A stretch of 64,000 nt of DNA from MAG-121220-bin8 sp002700465 (lineage in GTDB: Bacteria > Bacteroidota > Bacteroidia > Flavobacteriales > Flavobacteriaceae): positions 310,001 through 374,000 of the forward strand of contig CALSTO010000001.1 in NCBI GenBank assembly GCA_943789295.1. The letters are read 5' to 3'. How positions within the stretch are numbered: position 1 is the stretch's first letter; the number at the start of each line of letters is the position of its first letter. The notes beneath the pieces were generated by a model. That model did no database searches and was not told the origin of the DNA. It was given only the letters and a program-made list of their open reading frames with translations. Below are positions 26,862 through 34,506 of this stretch, piece after piece. Both the position numbers and the translations under genes were made by a program.

Positions 26862-26869
26862 TATATTTA
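26862..26869 (+). promoter_or_regulatory. Putative -7 box (TATATTTA) abutting the recR start codon
   Basis: One base off TAnnTTTG and four bases (taaa) before ATG 26874, suggesting a leaderless transcript. Confidence 0.35.
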
Positions 26870-26873
26870 TAAA

Positions 26874-27491
26874 ATGAATTTTTCTTCAAAATTGCTTGAA
26901 AATGCAGTTAATGAAATGTCCAGATTACCAGGTATTGGTAAAAGAACTGCTTTGAGGCTTGTTTTATTTTTGTTAAACCAACCGAATTCACAAACTGTAC
27001 AATTGTCTAAATCATTAATTGATTTAGTTGATGGAATTATTTTGTGTAAAAATTGTCATAATATTTCTGATATAGAATTATGTGAAATTTGTTCAAATAT
27101 TAAAAGAAATAAATCTATTATTTGTGTAGTTGAAGATATTCGCGATGTAATGGCTATTGAAAGTACAGGGCAGTTCAATGGTGTTTATCACGTATTAGGC
27201 GGAAAAATATCTCCAATTGAAGGAATAGGGCCAAACCAGTTAAATATATCCTCATTAATAGAAAAAATTAAATCTAAAAATGTATCTGAACTTATTTTTG
27301 CTTTGAGTGCAACTATGGAGGGAGATACAACTAATTTTTATATTTATAAACAAATTCAAAATTTAGATTTAAAGATCACAACTATTGCAAGAGGAGTCTC
27401 GGTTGGTAATGAACTAGAATATACAGATGAAGTAACATTAGGTAGAAGTATAATTAAAAGAATTCCTTTTGAAAATTCAATTAAAACTTAA
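26874..27491 (+). CDS. recR: Recombination mediator protein RecR
   Basis: A 205-residue protein with the RecR layout: helix-hairpin-helix (MSRLPGIGKRTALRLVLFLL), a four-Cys zinc finger (CKNCHNISDIELCEIC) and a Toprim domain (ICVVEDIRDVMAIES, then YHVLGGKISPIEGIGP). It loads RecA together with RecF/RecO at gaps. A -7-like box immediately precedes the ATG, and a 20-bp palindrome lies 30 bases after the stop. Confidence 0.97.
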   Translation: MNFSSKLLENAVNEMSRLPGIGKRTALRLVLFLLNQPNSQTVQLSKSLIDLVDGIILCKNCHNISDIELCEICSNIKRNKSIICVVEDIRDVMAIESTGQFNGVYHVLGGKISPIEGIGPNQLNISSLIEKIKSKNVSELIFALSATMEGDTTNFYIYKQIQNLDLKITTIARGVSVGNELEYTDEVTLGRSIIKRIPFENSIKT

Positions 27492-27521
27492 TGTATTAAA
27501 CATTTTTAGAAAGAATTAATT

Positions 27522-27546
27522 TATCAAATTATAATTTGATATTTTT
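27522..27546 (+). terminator. 20-bp perfect palindrome plus T5 after recR
   Basis: The palindrome at 27522-27541 (half TATCAAATTA) is followed by TTTTT (27542-27546). As RNA it gives an 8-bp stem with a TATA loop and a short U tract, so it may be a terminator for recR. Alternatively it is an operator, as it lies 26 bases before the E2 start. Confidence 0.45.
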
Positions 27547-27567
27547 ACAGTATTACAATTTTTATAT

Positions 27568-28851
27568 ATGTCTAATAAGAAAGAGATCGTTTTGCCTCGA
27601 ATGGGAGAAAGTGTTGATGAAGCAACTATTACGGGTTGGCTTAAAAATGAAGGCGATGTAATTAATGAAGATGATTTAATAGTTGAAATAGCTACTGACA
27701 AGGTTGATTCAGAGGTTCCAAGTGAATTTTCAGGCACCTTGTTAAAAAAATTATGTGATGTCAATGATATTGTTAAGGTTGGGGATCCAATAGCTATAAT
27801 AGAAACTGATTCATTAGGATCTTCAATAAAAAAACAAGAATCTTTAAATAAAAATGACTCTCTTAAAAAGGTAGAAACAATTATAAATGATGATACTAAA
27901 CCAATAGATTTTGTTAAAACAGGAGATAAATTAATTGAAAAAAATATTTCCAACGAATCATCAAGAATTTATTCTCCCCTTGTTAAAAATATTTCTAAGA
28001 AAGAGGGTATTTCAATTAATGAACTTGATAATATAAAAGGATCCGGTAAAAATGGTAGAATTACTAAAAATGATCTTTTAAATTATATTTCGAGCACAAG
28101 TAATTTAGAAAAAAAATCTGAAAATCAATTTAATAATCAATTGTCTGATGAAATTGTAGAAATGAGTAGAATGGAGAAGCTTATTTCTGATCATATGTTA
28201 GATAGCAAAGATAAATCTGCTCATGTTCAGGCTTTTATTGAAGCTGATATTACCAATTTATGGAACTGGAGAGAAAAAAATAAAAACATTTTTTTTAATA
28301 GAGAAAACGAAAAAATAACCTTTACTCCGATTTTTATTCAAATTGTAGCTCAAGTTTTAAGAGAGTTTCCACTACTTAATATAAGTCTCGATAATTATAA
28401 TATTATAAAAAAGAAATCTATTAATATAGGTATGGCTACTGCTTTAAGTGATGGAAATTTGATAGTGCCAGTGATTAAAAATGCTGATCAGTTTAGTCTT
28501 TTAGGGTTAGTTAAAAAAGTGAATGATTTAGCTAAACGCGCAAGAATCGGAAATCTTGAACCGGACGAGGTCAAAGACGGAACTTATACTATAAGTAACG
28601 TAGGAGTCTTTGGAACCTTAATGGGAACTCCAATTATTAATCAACCACAAGTTGGTATTTTAGCTTTTGGAGCTATCAATAAAAAGCCATCCGTAATTGA
28701 AACTGAAAAAGGAGATTTTATTGGAATAAGACATAAAATTATCTTATCTCATAGTTTTGATCATCGAATTGTTAATGGAGCTAAAGGAGGAATGTTTATT
28801 AAAAGAATAAAAGAACTTATTGAAGGATGGGATAATTCATTTTCAATTTAA
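27568..28851 (+). CDS. 2-oxo acid dehydrogenase E2 (dihydrolipoyl acyltransferase)
   Basis: A 427-residue E2 protein. The lipoyl domain is at about 1-80 with lipoyl Lys45 in ATDKVDS. The E3/E1-binding domain is at about 135-172 (YSPLVKNISKKEGISINELD then GRITKNDLLNYI). The catalytic domain is at about 195-427. The active-site motif normally HxxxDG reads HRIVNG here (His399, Asn403), with Asn replacing Asp. The enzyme probably belongs to a branched-chain or similar 2-oxo acid dehydrogenase complex, with E1 and E3 genes not in the window. It is followed by an exonuclease gene 12 bases later. Confidence 0.93.
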   Translation: MSNKKEIVLPRMGESVDEATITGWLKNEGDVINEDDLIVEIATDKVDSEVPSEFSGTLLKKLCDVNDIVKVGDPIAIIETDSLGSSIKKQESLNKNDSLKKVETIINDDTKPIDFVKTGDKLIEKNISNESSRIYSPLVKNISKKEGISINELDNIKGSGKNGRITKNDLLNYISSTSNLEKKSENQFNNQLSDEIVEMSRMEKLISDHMLDSKDKSAHVQAFIEADITNLWNWREKNKNIFFNRENEKITFTPIFIQIVAQVLREFPLLNISLDNYNIIKKKSINIGMATALSDGNLIVPVIKNADQFSLLGLVKKVNDLAKRARIGNLEPDEVKDGTYTISNVGVFGTLMGTPIINQPQVGILAFGAINKKPSVIETEKGDFIGIRHKIILSHSFDHRIVNGAKGGMFIKRIKELIEGWDNSFSI

Positions 28852-28863
28852 TTTTTTAACATT

Positions 28864-29637
28864 ATGAATCTAAGTCTGTCTAAACCTATCTGTTTTTTTG
28901 ATTTAGAGACAACTGGTGTAAATATTTCAAAAGATCGAATAGTAGAAATATCTGTTTTGAAAATTTTTCAAAACGGAAATAAAGAATCCAGAACTTGGTT
29001 GGTTAATCCAGAAATCGATATTTCTCAAGAAGTTTCTAATATACACGGTATCACAAATGAAATGGTAACTAACGAACCAACATTTAAAAAAGTTGGTCCT
29101 CAGGTTAAGGAAATGATTCAAAATTGTGATCTAGCTGGTTTTAACTCTAATAAGTTTGATATTCCTCTTTTAGCTGAAGAGTTTTTAAGATTTAATATTG
29201 ATTTTACTTTAGAAAATATCAAATGTGTTGATGTTCAAAATATTTTTCATAAAATGGAAAAAAGAACTTTGGGTGCAGCTTATAAGTTTTATTGCGAAAA
29301 AGAATTAATCGATGCTCACTCCTCTAAAGCCGATACTCTGGCAACGTTCGAGGTCTTAGAAGCTCAAATTAAACGTTATGACGATATTGAAAGTAATGTT
29401 GATTTTTTATCAAATTTTTCAAGTAGAAATAAATCGGTTGACCTTGCAGGTTTCATAATATATGACAAAAATAATATCCCTTGCTTCTCCTTTGGAAAGC
29501 ATAAAGGAAAATCTGTAGATTTTATTATTGAAAATGAACCTGGCTATTTTGGATGGTTGTTGAATGCTGATTTCCCTATGTACACTAAGAAAATATTAAC
29601 TAAGCTTAGACTTACTAAACTCAATAATAAATTATAA
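28864..29637 (+). CDS. 3'-5' exonuclease (DnaQ-like DEDDh) with DUF3820-like tail
   Basis: A 257-residue protein. The exonuclease domain (about 8-175) has Asp13 and Glu15 in FFDLETTG, the IHGIT segment, GFNSNKFDIPLL and HSSKADTLAT, together giving the DEDDh metal site. The C-terminal part (about 205-250: FSFGKHKGKSVDFIIENEPG, then YFGWLLNADFP) resembles DUF3820. This fused form is common in Flavobacteriia; it may proofread or trim DNA/RNA. It is in a tight run with E2, an FAH-family gene and cinA. Confidence 0.88.
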   Translation: MNLSLSKPICFFDLETTGVNISKDRIVEISVLKIFQNGNKESRTWLVNPEIDISQEVSNIHGITNEMVTNEPTFKKVGPQVKEMIQNCDLAGFNSNKFDIPLLAEEFLRFNIDFTLENIKCVDVQNIFHKMEKRTLGAAYKFYCEKELIDAHSSKADTLATFEVLEAQIKRYDDIESNVDFLSNFSSRNKSVDLAGFIIYDKNNIPCFSFGKHKGKSVDFIIENEPGYFGWLLNADFPMYTKKILTKLRLTKLNNKL

Positions 29638-29638
29638 T

Positions 29639-30250
29639 ATGAAAATAATTTGTATTGGAAGAAATTATCGTAAACACATTGAAGAGTTTAAAAATGAAAA
29701 GCCAAATTCACCGGTTATATTTATTAAACCAGACAGTTCAATTATTTTGAAAAATCAACCCTTTTTTATACCTGATTATTCAACTGAAATTCATTACGAA
29801 GCTGAAGTTATTTTAAAAATTTGTAAGCTTGGTAAATCAATTGATAAAAAGTTTGCAAATAAATATTATAATAAAATAAGTTTAGGTATTGATTTTACAG
29901 CAAGAGATATCCAAAATAAACTTAAAGAAAAGGGTTTGCCGTGGGAAAAATCTAAAGCATTTGACGGTTCAGCTTTAATTGGAAATTGGATTGATAAAGA
30001 TGAATTTAAAAATATTAATGATTTAAATTTTTCATTGAAAAAAAATGGAAATGATGTACAGACTGGAAATACATCAAATATGCTTTGGAATTTTGATGAA
30101 CTCATTGCTGAAATATCGAAATTTTTCACATTAAAAATTGGGGATGTAATTTTTACTGGAACTCCCTCAGGAGTTAACACTGTCAGAGAAAATGATGTTT
30201 TTGAAGGTTTTATTGATACTAAAAACGTATTTAATATTAATATAAAGTGA
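29639..30250 (+). CDS. Fumarylacetoacetate hydrolase family protein
   Basis: A 203-residue FAH-fold enzyme. It begins MKIICIGRNYRKHIEEF, has metal-binding acids in IHYEAEVIL and GIDFTARD, and ends with the GDVIFTGTPSGV motif. The short length matches acylpyruvate hydrolase or oxaloacetate decarboxylase/tautomerase-type members rather than true fumarylacetoacetase. The substrate cannot be assigned. It starts one base after the exonuclease stop, and its TGA overlaps the cinA ATG (TGATG). Confidence 0.88.
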   Translation: MKIICIGRNYRKHIEEFKNEKPNSPVIFIKPDSSIILKNQPFFIPDYSTEIHYEAEVILKICKLGKSIDKKFANKYYNKISLGIDFTARDIQNKLKEKGLPWEKSKAFDGSALIGNWIDKDEFKNINDLNFSLKKNGNDVQTGNTSNMLWNFDELIAEISKFFTLKIGDVIFTGTPSGVNTVRENDVFEGFIDTKNVFNINIK

Positions 30251-31503
30251 TGATTAGTGCTAAAATCATTACAATCGGAGATGAGATATTAATAGGTCAG
30301 ATAGTTGATACCAATTCAACTTTTATTTCTAAACAATTAATTAATATTGGAATTGAGGTAAATCAAATTCTTTCTATCAGTGATCAGAAAGAATCAATTT
30401 TAAAAGCTTTCGATGATTCATTAAATAAGTTTGATGTAGTTATTACAACAGGTGGACTTGGTCCTACTAATGACGATATTACTAAAGAAGTATTTTGTGA
30501 ATTTTTTAATGATAAACTTATTCATAATCAGGACCTATTATTACATATCGAAAATTTATTTAAAAAATTTGTTAATAATCCCATTAATGATTTAAACAGA
30601 GCTCAAGCTTTAGTTCCTTCGCAATCAAAGCTAATAGAAAATAAATTTGGAACTGCTGCAGGTATGGTAATGAAGAAAGGAAATACTTTATATATTTCTT
30701 TGCCAGGTGTTCCTTATGAAATGAAATCTATGATTAATTCTTCTGTAATTCCTTTATTAAGTAAAGAATTTAAATGCCCTGTAATTCTTAAAAAAACTTT
30801 AATGACATATGGGGTTGGTGAAAGTACAATAGCTAAACAACTTAAAGTTTTTGAAGAAAATTTAGCTTCAAATTTTAAACTAGCTTATTTGCCAAATCTT
30901 GGAAGAGTAAGGTTGAGAATTTCATGTAAGGGTGATAACAGGAGGGAATTAGAGAATAAGCTTGATTTTTATATTTCCGAATTATATAAAATTTTAGGTA
31001 AAATTATAATTGGTTTTGAGTCTGTAAATTCTATAGAATCAGAAATAGGAAAAATTTTAGCAAAATCTAACAAGACATTATCGACCGCAGAAAGTTTTAC
31101 AGGAGGATTAATATCCTCTAGAATTTCATCAGTCCCAGGTGCATCTGCATATTTCAAAGGTTCGGTTGTAGCTTATGATTCCACTGTTAAAAAAGACTTG
31201 TTAAAATTAGACAACTCATTAATAAATAAATATTCTGTCGTAAGTTCTCATGTTGCAAATGAGATGGCAAATAATATTAAAAAAATTTTGAACTCTGACT
31301 ATTCTATTTCAACAACTGGAAATGCAGGTCCGTCAAAAGGAGATTCAAACAAAGATGTCGGTGTATTGTACATATCAATTGCAACCCCATATCAAACTAA
31401 GTCCCACGAATTTAATTTTGGAAATAACAGAGAGAAAAATATTAAAAAATCCGTAAATAAAGCATTAGAACTTTTGTTTAACGAATTGTTAAACGAGTTG
31501 TAA
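30250..31503 (+). CDS. cinA: Competence/damage-inducible protein CinA family
   Basis: A protein of 417 residues counted from ATG 30250, chosen because it overlaps the preceding stop (TGATG); a GTG one codon upstream is also possible. The N-terminal MoCF-like domain has ITIGDEILIGQIVDTNS and TTGGLGPTNDDITKE. The C-terminal CinA domain has STAESFTGGLISSRISSVPG and STTGNAGPS. CinA proteins hydrolyse ADP-ribose and deamidate nicotinamide mononucleotide in pyridine-nucleotide recycling. It ends the E2-exonuclease-FAH-cinA run. Confidence 0.94.
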   Translation: MISAKIITIGDEILIGQIVDTNSTFISKQLINIGIEVNQILSISDQKESILKAFDDSLNKFDVVITTGGLGPTNDDITKEVFCEFFNDKLIHNQDLLLHIENLFKKFVNNPINDLNRAQALVPSQSKLIENKFGTAAGMVMKKGNTLYISLPGVPYEMKSMINSSVIPLLSKEFKCPVILKKTLMTYGVGESTIAKQLKVFEENLASNFKLAYLPNLGRVRLRISCKGDNRRELENKLDFYISELYKILGKIIIGFESVNSIESEIGKILAKSNKTLSTAESFTGGLISSRISSVPGASAYFKGSVVAYDSTVKKDLLKLDNSLINKYSVVSSHVANEMANNIKKILNSDYSISTTGNAGPSKGDSNKDVGVLYISIATPYQTKSHEFNFGNNREKNIKKSVNKALELLFNELLNEL

Positions 31504-31507
31504 AAAA

Positions 31508-31539
31508 TTTGGCAAAAGAAGAAAATTGTTGTTAATTTG
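31508..31539 (+). promoter_or_regulatory. Promoter of the rpmB-rpmG-DUF4295 operon
   Basis: TTTG (31508-31511) and TTAATTTG (31532-31539) are separated by 20 bases, very near the Bacteroidetes -33/-7 layout; one base of the -7 box differs from TAnnTTTG. A leader of about 22 bases precedes the rpmB ATG. Confidence 0.6.
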
Positions 31540-31565
31540 CACCCTGTTTAAAAAATAACATAGTT

Positions 31566-31796
31566 ATGTCTAAAGTTTGTGAAATTTCTGGTAAAAAAGT
31601 TTTGGTTGGAAATAATGTTTCCAAAGCAATGAATAAAACCAAAAGAAGATTTGAGCCTAATTTGATAAAAAAGAGATTTTTTATCCCTGAAGAAGGTAAG
31701 TGGATCACTTTAAAAGTTTCTACATCTGTTTTAAAAACTATAAATAAAAAAGGAATTTCTGCTGTGTTAAAGGAATCAAAAATTAATAGAGCTTAA
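31566..31796 (+). CDS. rpmB: 50S ribosomal protein L28
   Basis: A 76-residue basic protein with SKVCEISGKKVLVGNNVSKA and NKTKRRFEPNL, typical of L28. It starts the three-gene ribosomal operon rpmB-rpmG-DUF4295, which has its own promoter and terminator. Confidence 0.97.
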   Translation: MSKVCEISGKKVLVGNNVSKAMNKTKRRFEPNLIKKRFFIPEEGKWITLKVSTSVLKTINKKGISAVLKESKINRA

Positions 31797-31806
31797 TTAA
31801 ATTATT

Positions 31807-31989
31807 ATGGCTAAGAAAGGAAATAGAGTACAGGTTATATTAGAATGTACAGAGCATAAAAACTCAGGTCTTCCAGGTACATCTAGATATGTTACTACAA
31901 AAAATAAAAAGAACACACCAGATAGACTAGAGATTAAAAAATTTAATCCTATTTTGAAAAAAAATACAATTCATAAAGAAATTAAATAA
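31807..31989 (+). CDS. rpmG: 50S ribosomal protein L33
   Basis: A 60-residue basic protein with KGNRVQVILECTEHKNSG and SRYVTTKNKKNTPDRLEIKK. It has a single Cys rather than the four-Cys zinc site, so it is the zinc-independent form. It lies 10 bases after rpmB. Confidence 0.96.
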   Translation: MAKKGNRVQVILECTEHKNSGLPGTSRYVTTKNKKNTPDRLEIKKFNPILKKNTIHKEIK

Positions 31990-31996
31990 TTAGAAA

Positions 31997-32146
31997 ATGG
32001 CAAAAAAAACTGTTGCATCATTACAAACTTCTTCAAAAAGATTGTCGAAAGCTATAAAAATGGTTAAGAGTCCTAAGACAGGCGCATACACATATGTTGA
32101 ATCAATTATGGCACCTGAACTAGTTAATAATTGGTTGTCTAAATAA
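31997..32146 (+). CDS. DUF4295 protein (probable ribosomal protein bL38)
   Basis: A 49-residue, very basic protein starting MAKKTVASLQTSSKRLSKAI, with KSPKTGAYTYVESIMAPE in the second half. It sits 7 bases after rpmG and just before a terminator. This is the Bacteroidetes-specific DUF4295 family. From memory, a cryo-EM structure of the Flavobacterium johnsoniae ribosome revealed a new protein, bL38, and I believe it is this family; I could not check that. The Lys-rich composition and r-protein operon context support a ribosomal role. Confidence 0.85.
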   Translation: MAKKTVASLQTSSKRLSKAIKMVKSPKTGAYTYVESIMAPELVNNWLSK

Positions 32147-32166
32147 TTATTTTATACTCAAACCTT

Positions 32167-32192
32167 AAAGTCACTTATTAGTGGCTTTTTTT
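32167..32192 (+). terminator. Intrinsic terminator after the rpmB-rpmG-DUF4295 operon
   Basis: A 9-bp stem with one G-T pair (32167-32175 with 32180-32188), TATT loop, merging into a T7 run. It ends the ribosomal operon before the ftsY promoter. Confidence 0.8.
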
Positions 32193-32218
32193 GTTTTAAT
32201 ATCTTTGATTTAACTTTA
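32190..32218 (+). promoter_or_regulatory. Putative ftsY promoter, -7 box near the start codon
   Basis: TTTG (32190-32193) and TAACTTTA (32211-32218) with a 17-base spacer. The ATG at 32224 is five bases after the box, so the mRNA may have almost no leader. The -33 part overlaps the terminator T tract. Confidence 0.4.
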
Positions 32219-32223
32219 GATGT

Positions 32224-33174
32224 ATGAATTTTTTTAAAAAACTGTTTTCAAAAGAAAAAAAAGAATCTTTAGATAAAGGTTTAAAAAAAAGTAATGAATC
32301 TTTTTTTAATAAAATTTCTAAAGTAGTTATAGGTAAAAGTAAAGTTGATGATCAGGTTTTAGATAATTTAGAGGAAATTTTAATTAGTTCTGATGTTGGT
32401 GTAAAAACAACATTAAAAATAATTGATCAAATTGAGGAGAGAGTAGCTAAAGACAAATTTCTTAATTCATCTGAACTAGACTTGATTTTGAAAGAAGAAA
32501 TCATAAAAATTATTTGTGATTCAGAGGATAATAATACCTTTTCTTTTGATACAAACAAACCTCATGTTATTTTAGTTGTTGGAGTCAATGGGGTTGGTAA
32601 AACTACATCTATTGGAAAAATGGCCAATTATTATAAATCAATTGGATTAAAAGTTATGGTTGGAGCTGCTGATACTTTTAGAGCAGCAGCAATTGATCAG
32701 TTACAAGTTTGGACAGATAGAGTAGGAGTTGAGCTAGTAAAGCAGGATATGGGCAGCGACCCTGCTTCTGTTGCTTTTGACACATTAGAATCTGCTATAA
32801 ATAAAAATATTGATATTGTGTTAATCGATACCGCTGGAAGATTACATAATAAAGCCAATTTAATGAACGAACTTTCTAAGATTAAAAGAGTTCTGCAGAA
32901 AAAAAATATAAATGCACCACATGAAGTTTTGTTGGTTATTGATGGTTCAACTGGTCAAAATGCTTTTGAACAGGCAAAACAATTTACAAATGTTACCGAA
33001 ATTACCTCACTGGCTGTAACTAAATTAGATGGAACAGCTAAAGGAGGTGTGGTTTTGGGAATTTCTGATCAATTTAATATTCCAATTAAATTTATTGGCA
33101 TTGGTGAGGGTGTTGAAGATTTACAACTCTTTGACAAAAAAGAATTTGTAGACTCTTTTTTTAAAAAATCATAA
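32224..33174 (+). CDS. ftsY: Signal recognition particle receptor FtsY
   Basis: A 316-residue SRP GTPase. The N domain is at about 25-105. The G domain has GVNGVGKTTSIGKMA from about 120, DTFRAAA, DTAGRLHNK and TKLDGTAKGG. The acidic A domain found in E. coli FtsY is missing; a short Lys-rich N-terminus (MNFFKKLFSKEKK) replaces it, as is usual in Bacteroidota. It receives ribosome-SRP complexes at the membrane. The gene is followed 10 bases later by rimO. Confidence 0.97.
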   Translation: MNFFKKLFSKEKKESLDKGLKKSNESFFNKISKVVIGKSKVDDQVLDNLEEILISSDVGVKTTLKIIDQIEERVAKDKFLNSSELDLILKEEIIKIICDSEDNNTFSFDTNKPHVILVVGVNGVGKTTSIGKMANYYKSIGLKVMVGAADTFRAAAIDQLQVWTDRVGVELVKQDMGSDPASVAFDTLESAINKNIDIVLIDTAGRLHNKANLMNELSKIKRVLQKKNINAPHEVLLVIDGSTGQNAFEQAKQFTNVTEITSLAVTKLDGTAKGGVVLGISDQFNIPIKFIGIGEGVEDLQLFDKKEFVDSFFKKS

Positions 33175-33184
33175 ACGTTAAACA

Positions 33185-34489
33185 TTGAGAACAAAATATT
33201 CGAAAAAAAACAGAATTAATGTAGTAACTCTTGGTTGTTCAAAGAATATATATGATTCTGAAGTTTTAATGGGGCAGCTTAAGGCAAACAATAAAGATGT
33301 GGTGCATGAAAAGGAAGGTAATATAGTTGTTATAAATACTTGTGGTTTTATTGATAATGCAAAACAGGAATCTATAGATACAATTTTAGATTATTCATCA
33401 AAAAAACAAAATGGTAAAATTGACAAGTTATTTGTTACAGGTTGTTTGAGTGAAAGATATATGCCTGATTTAAAAAAAGAAATTCCCAATGTTGATCAAT
33501 ATTTTGGAACAACCGACTTGCCAAAACTATTGAAAGCCTTAAAAGCTGATTATAAGCATGAACTGGTTGGAGAAAGGCTAACTACAACTCCAAAAAATTA
33601 TGCATACTTAAAAATATCTGAAGGTTGTGATAGACCTTGTTCTTTTTGTGCTATTCCACTTATGAGAGGAAAACACAAATCAAAATCTATAGAAGATATT
33701 ATAACTGAAGCATCAAAATTAGCATCAAATGGTGTAAAAGAATTGATATTGATCGCTCAAGATTTAACATATTATGGATTAGATCTTTATAAAAAAAGAG
33801 AATTATCACGTCTGCTTAAAGAACTGGTTAAAGTTAATGGTATTGAGTGGATAAGACTTCACTATGCTTTTCCAAATGGTTTTCCAGTTGATGTATTAGA
33901 GGTTATTAAAAATGAGCCAAAGGTTTGTAATTATTTGGACATTCCTTTACAGCATATTTCTACAAAAATATTGAAATCAATGAGAAGGGGATCAAAAAAA
34001 GAAAATATTATTGATTTAATTAATCAAATTAGATTGTCTAATCCTCTTATAGCCATAAGAACCACATTAATAGTTGGCTACCCTGGAGAAACAGATCAAG
34101 AGTTTAACGAACTCAAGCAATGGGTTTCTGAAACTAGATTTGATAGATTAGGTTGCTTTACATACAGCCACGAAGAAAATACTCATGCTTACAATTTAGT
34201 TGATGATGTTTCTGAAGATGTTAAGATTAAAAGAATGAACGAAATTATGGACATTCAGTCTCAAATTTCTTTTGAAATAAATCAAACTAAAATTGGTAAA
34301 ACATATAAATGTGTAATAGATAGAAAAGAAGGGGCTTTTTATGTAGGAAGAACAGAACATGATTCACCCGACGTTGATAATGAAGTTTTAATAGATGCAA
34401 GTGAATATTATTTAAAAATTGGAGATTTTACCAATTTAAAAATTACTAGTTCTACAGAATTTGATTTATATGGATCACCAGAATCTTAA
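33185..34489 (+). CDS. rimO: Ribosomal protein S12 methylthiotransferase RimO
   Basis: A 434-residue radical SAM enzyme starting at TTG. The N-terminal MTTase domain has LGCSKN (Cys18) and NTCGFIDNAK. The radical SAM cluster motif is CxxxCxxC at 148-155 (EGCDRPCSFCAIP). A C-terminal TRAM domain ends the protein. It adds a methylthio group to an Asp of ribosomal protein S12. It lies between ftsY and bshC in the same orientation. Confidence 0.96.
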   Translation: MRTKYSKKNRINVVTLGCSKNIYDSEVLMGQLKANNKDVVHEKEGNIVVINTCGFIDNAKQESIDTILDYSSKKQNGKIDKLFVTGCLSERYMPDLKKEIPNVDQYFGTTDLPKLLKALKADYKHELVGERLTTTPKNYAYLKISEGCDRPCSFCAIPLMRGKHKSKSIEDIITEASKLASNGVKELILIAQDLTYYGLDLYKKRELSRLLKELVKVNGIEWIRLHYAFPNGFPVDVLEVIKNEPKVCNYLDIPLQHISTKILKSMRRGSKKENIIDLINQIRLSNPLIAIRTTLIVGYPGETDQEFNELKQWVSETRFDRLGCFTYSHEENTHAYNLVDDVSEDVKIKRMNEIMDIQSQISFEINQTKIGKTYKCVIDRKEGAFYVGRTEHDSPDVDNEVLIDASEYYLKIGDFTNLKITSSTEFDLYGSPES

Positions 34490-34506
34490 TCATATAATGT
34501 ATATTT

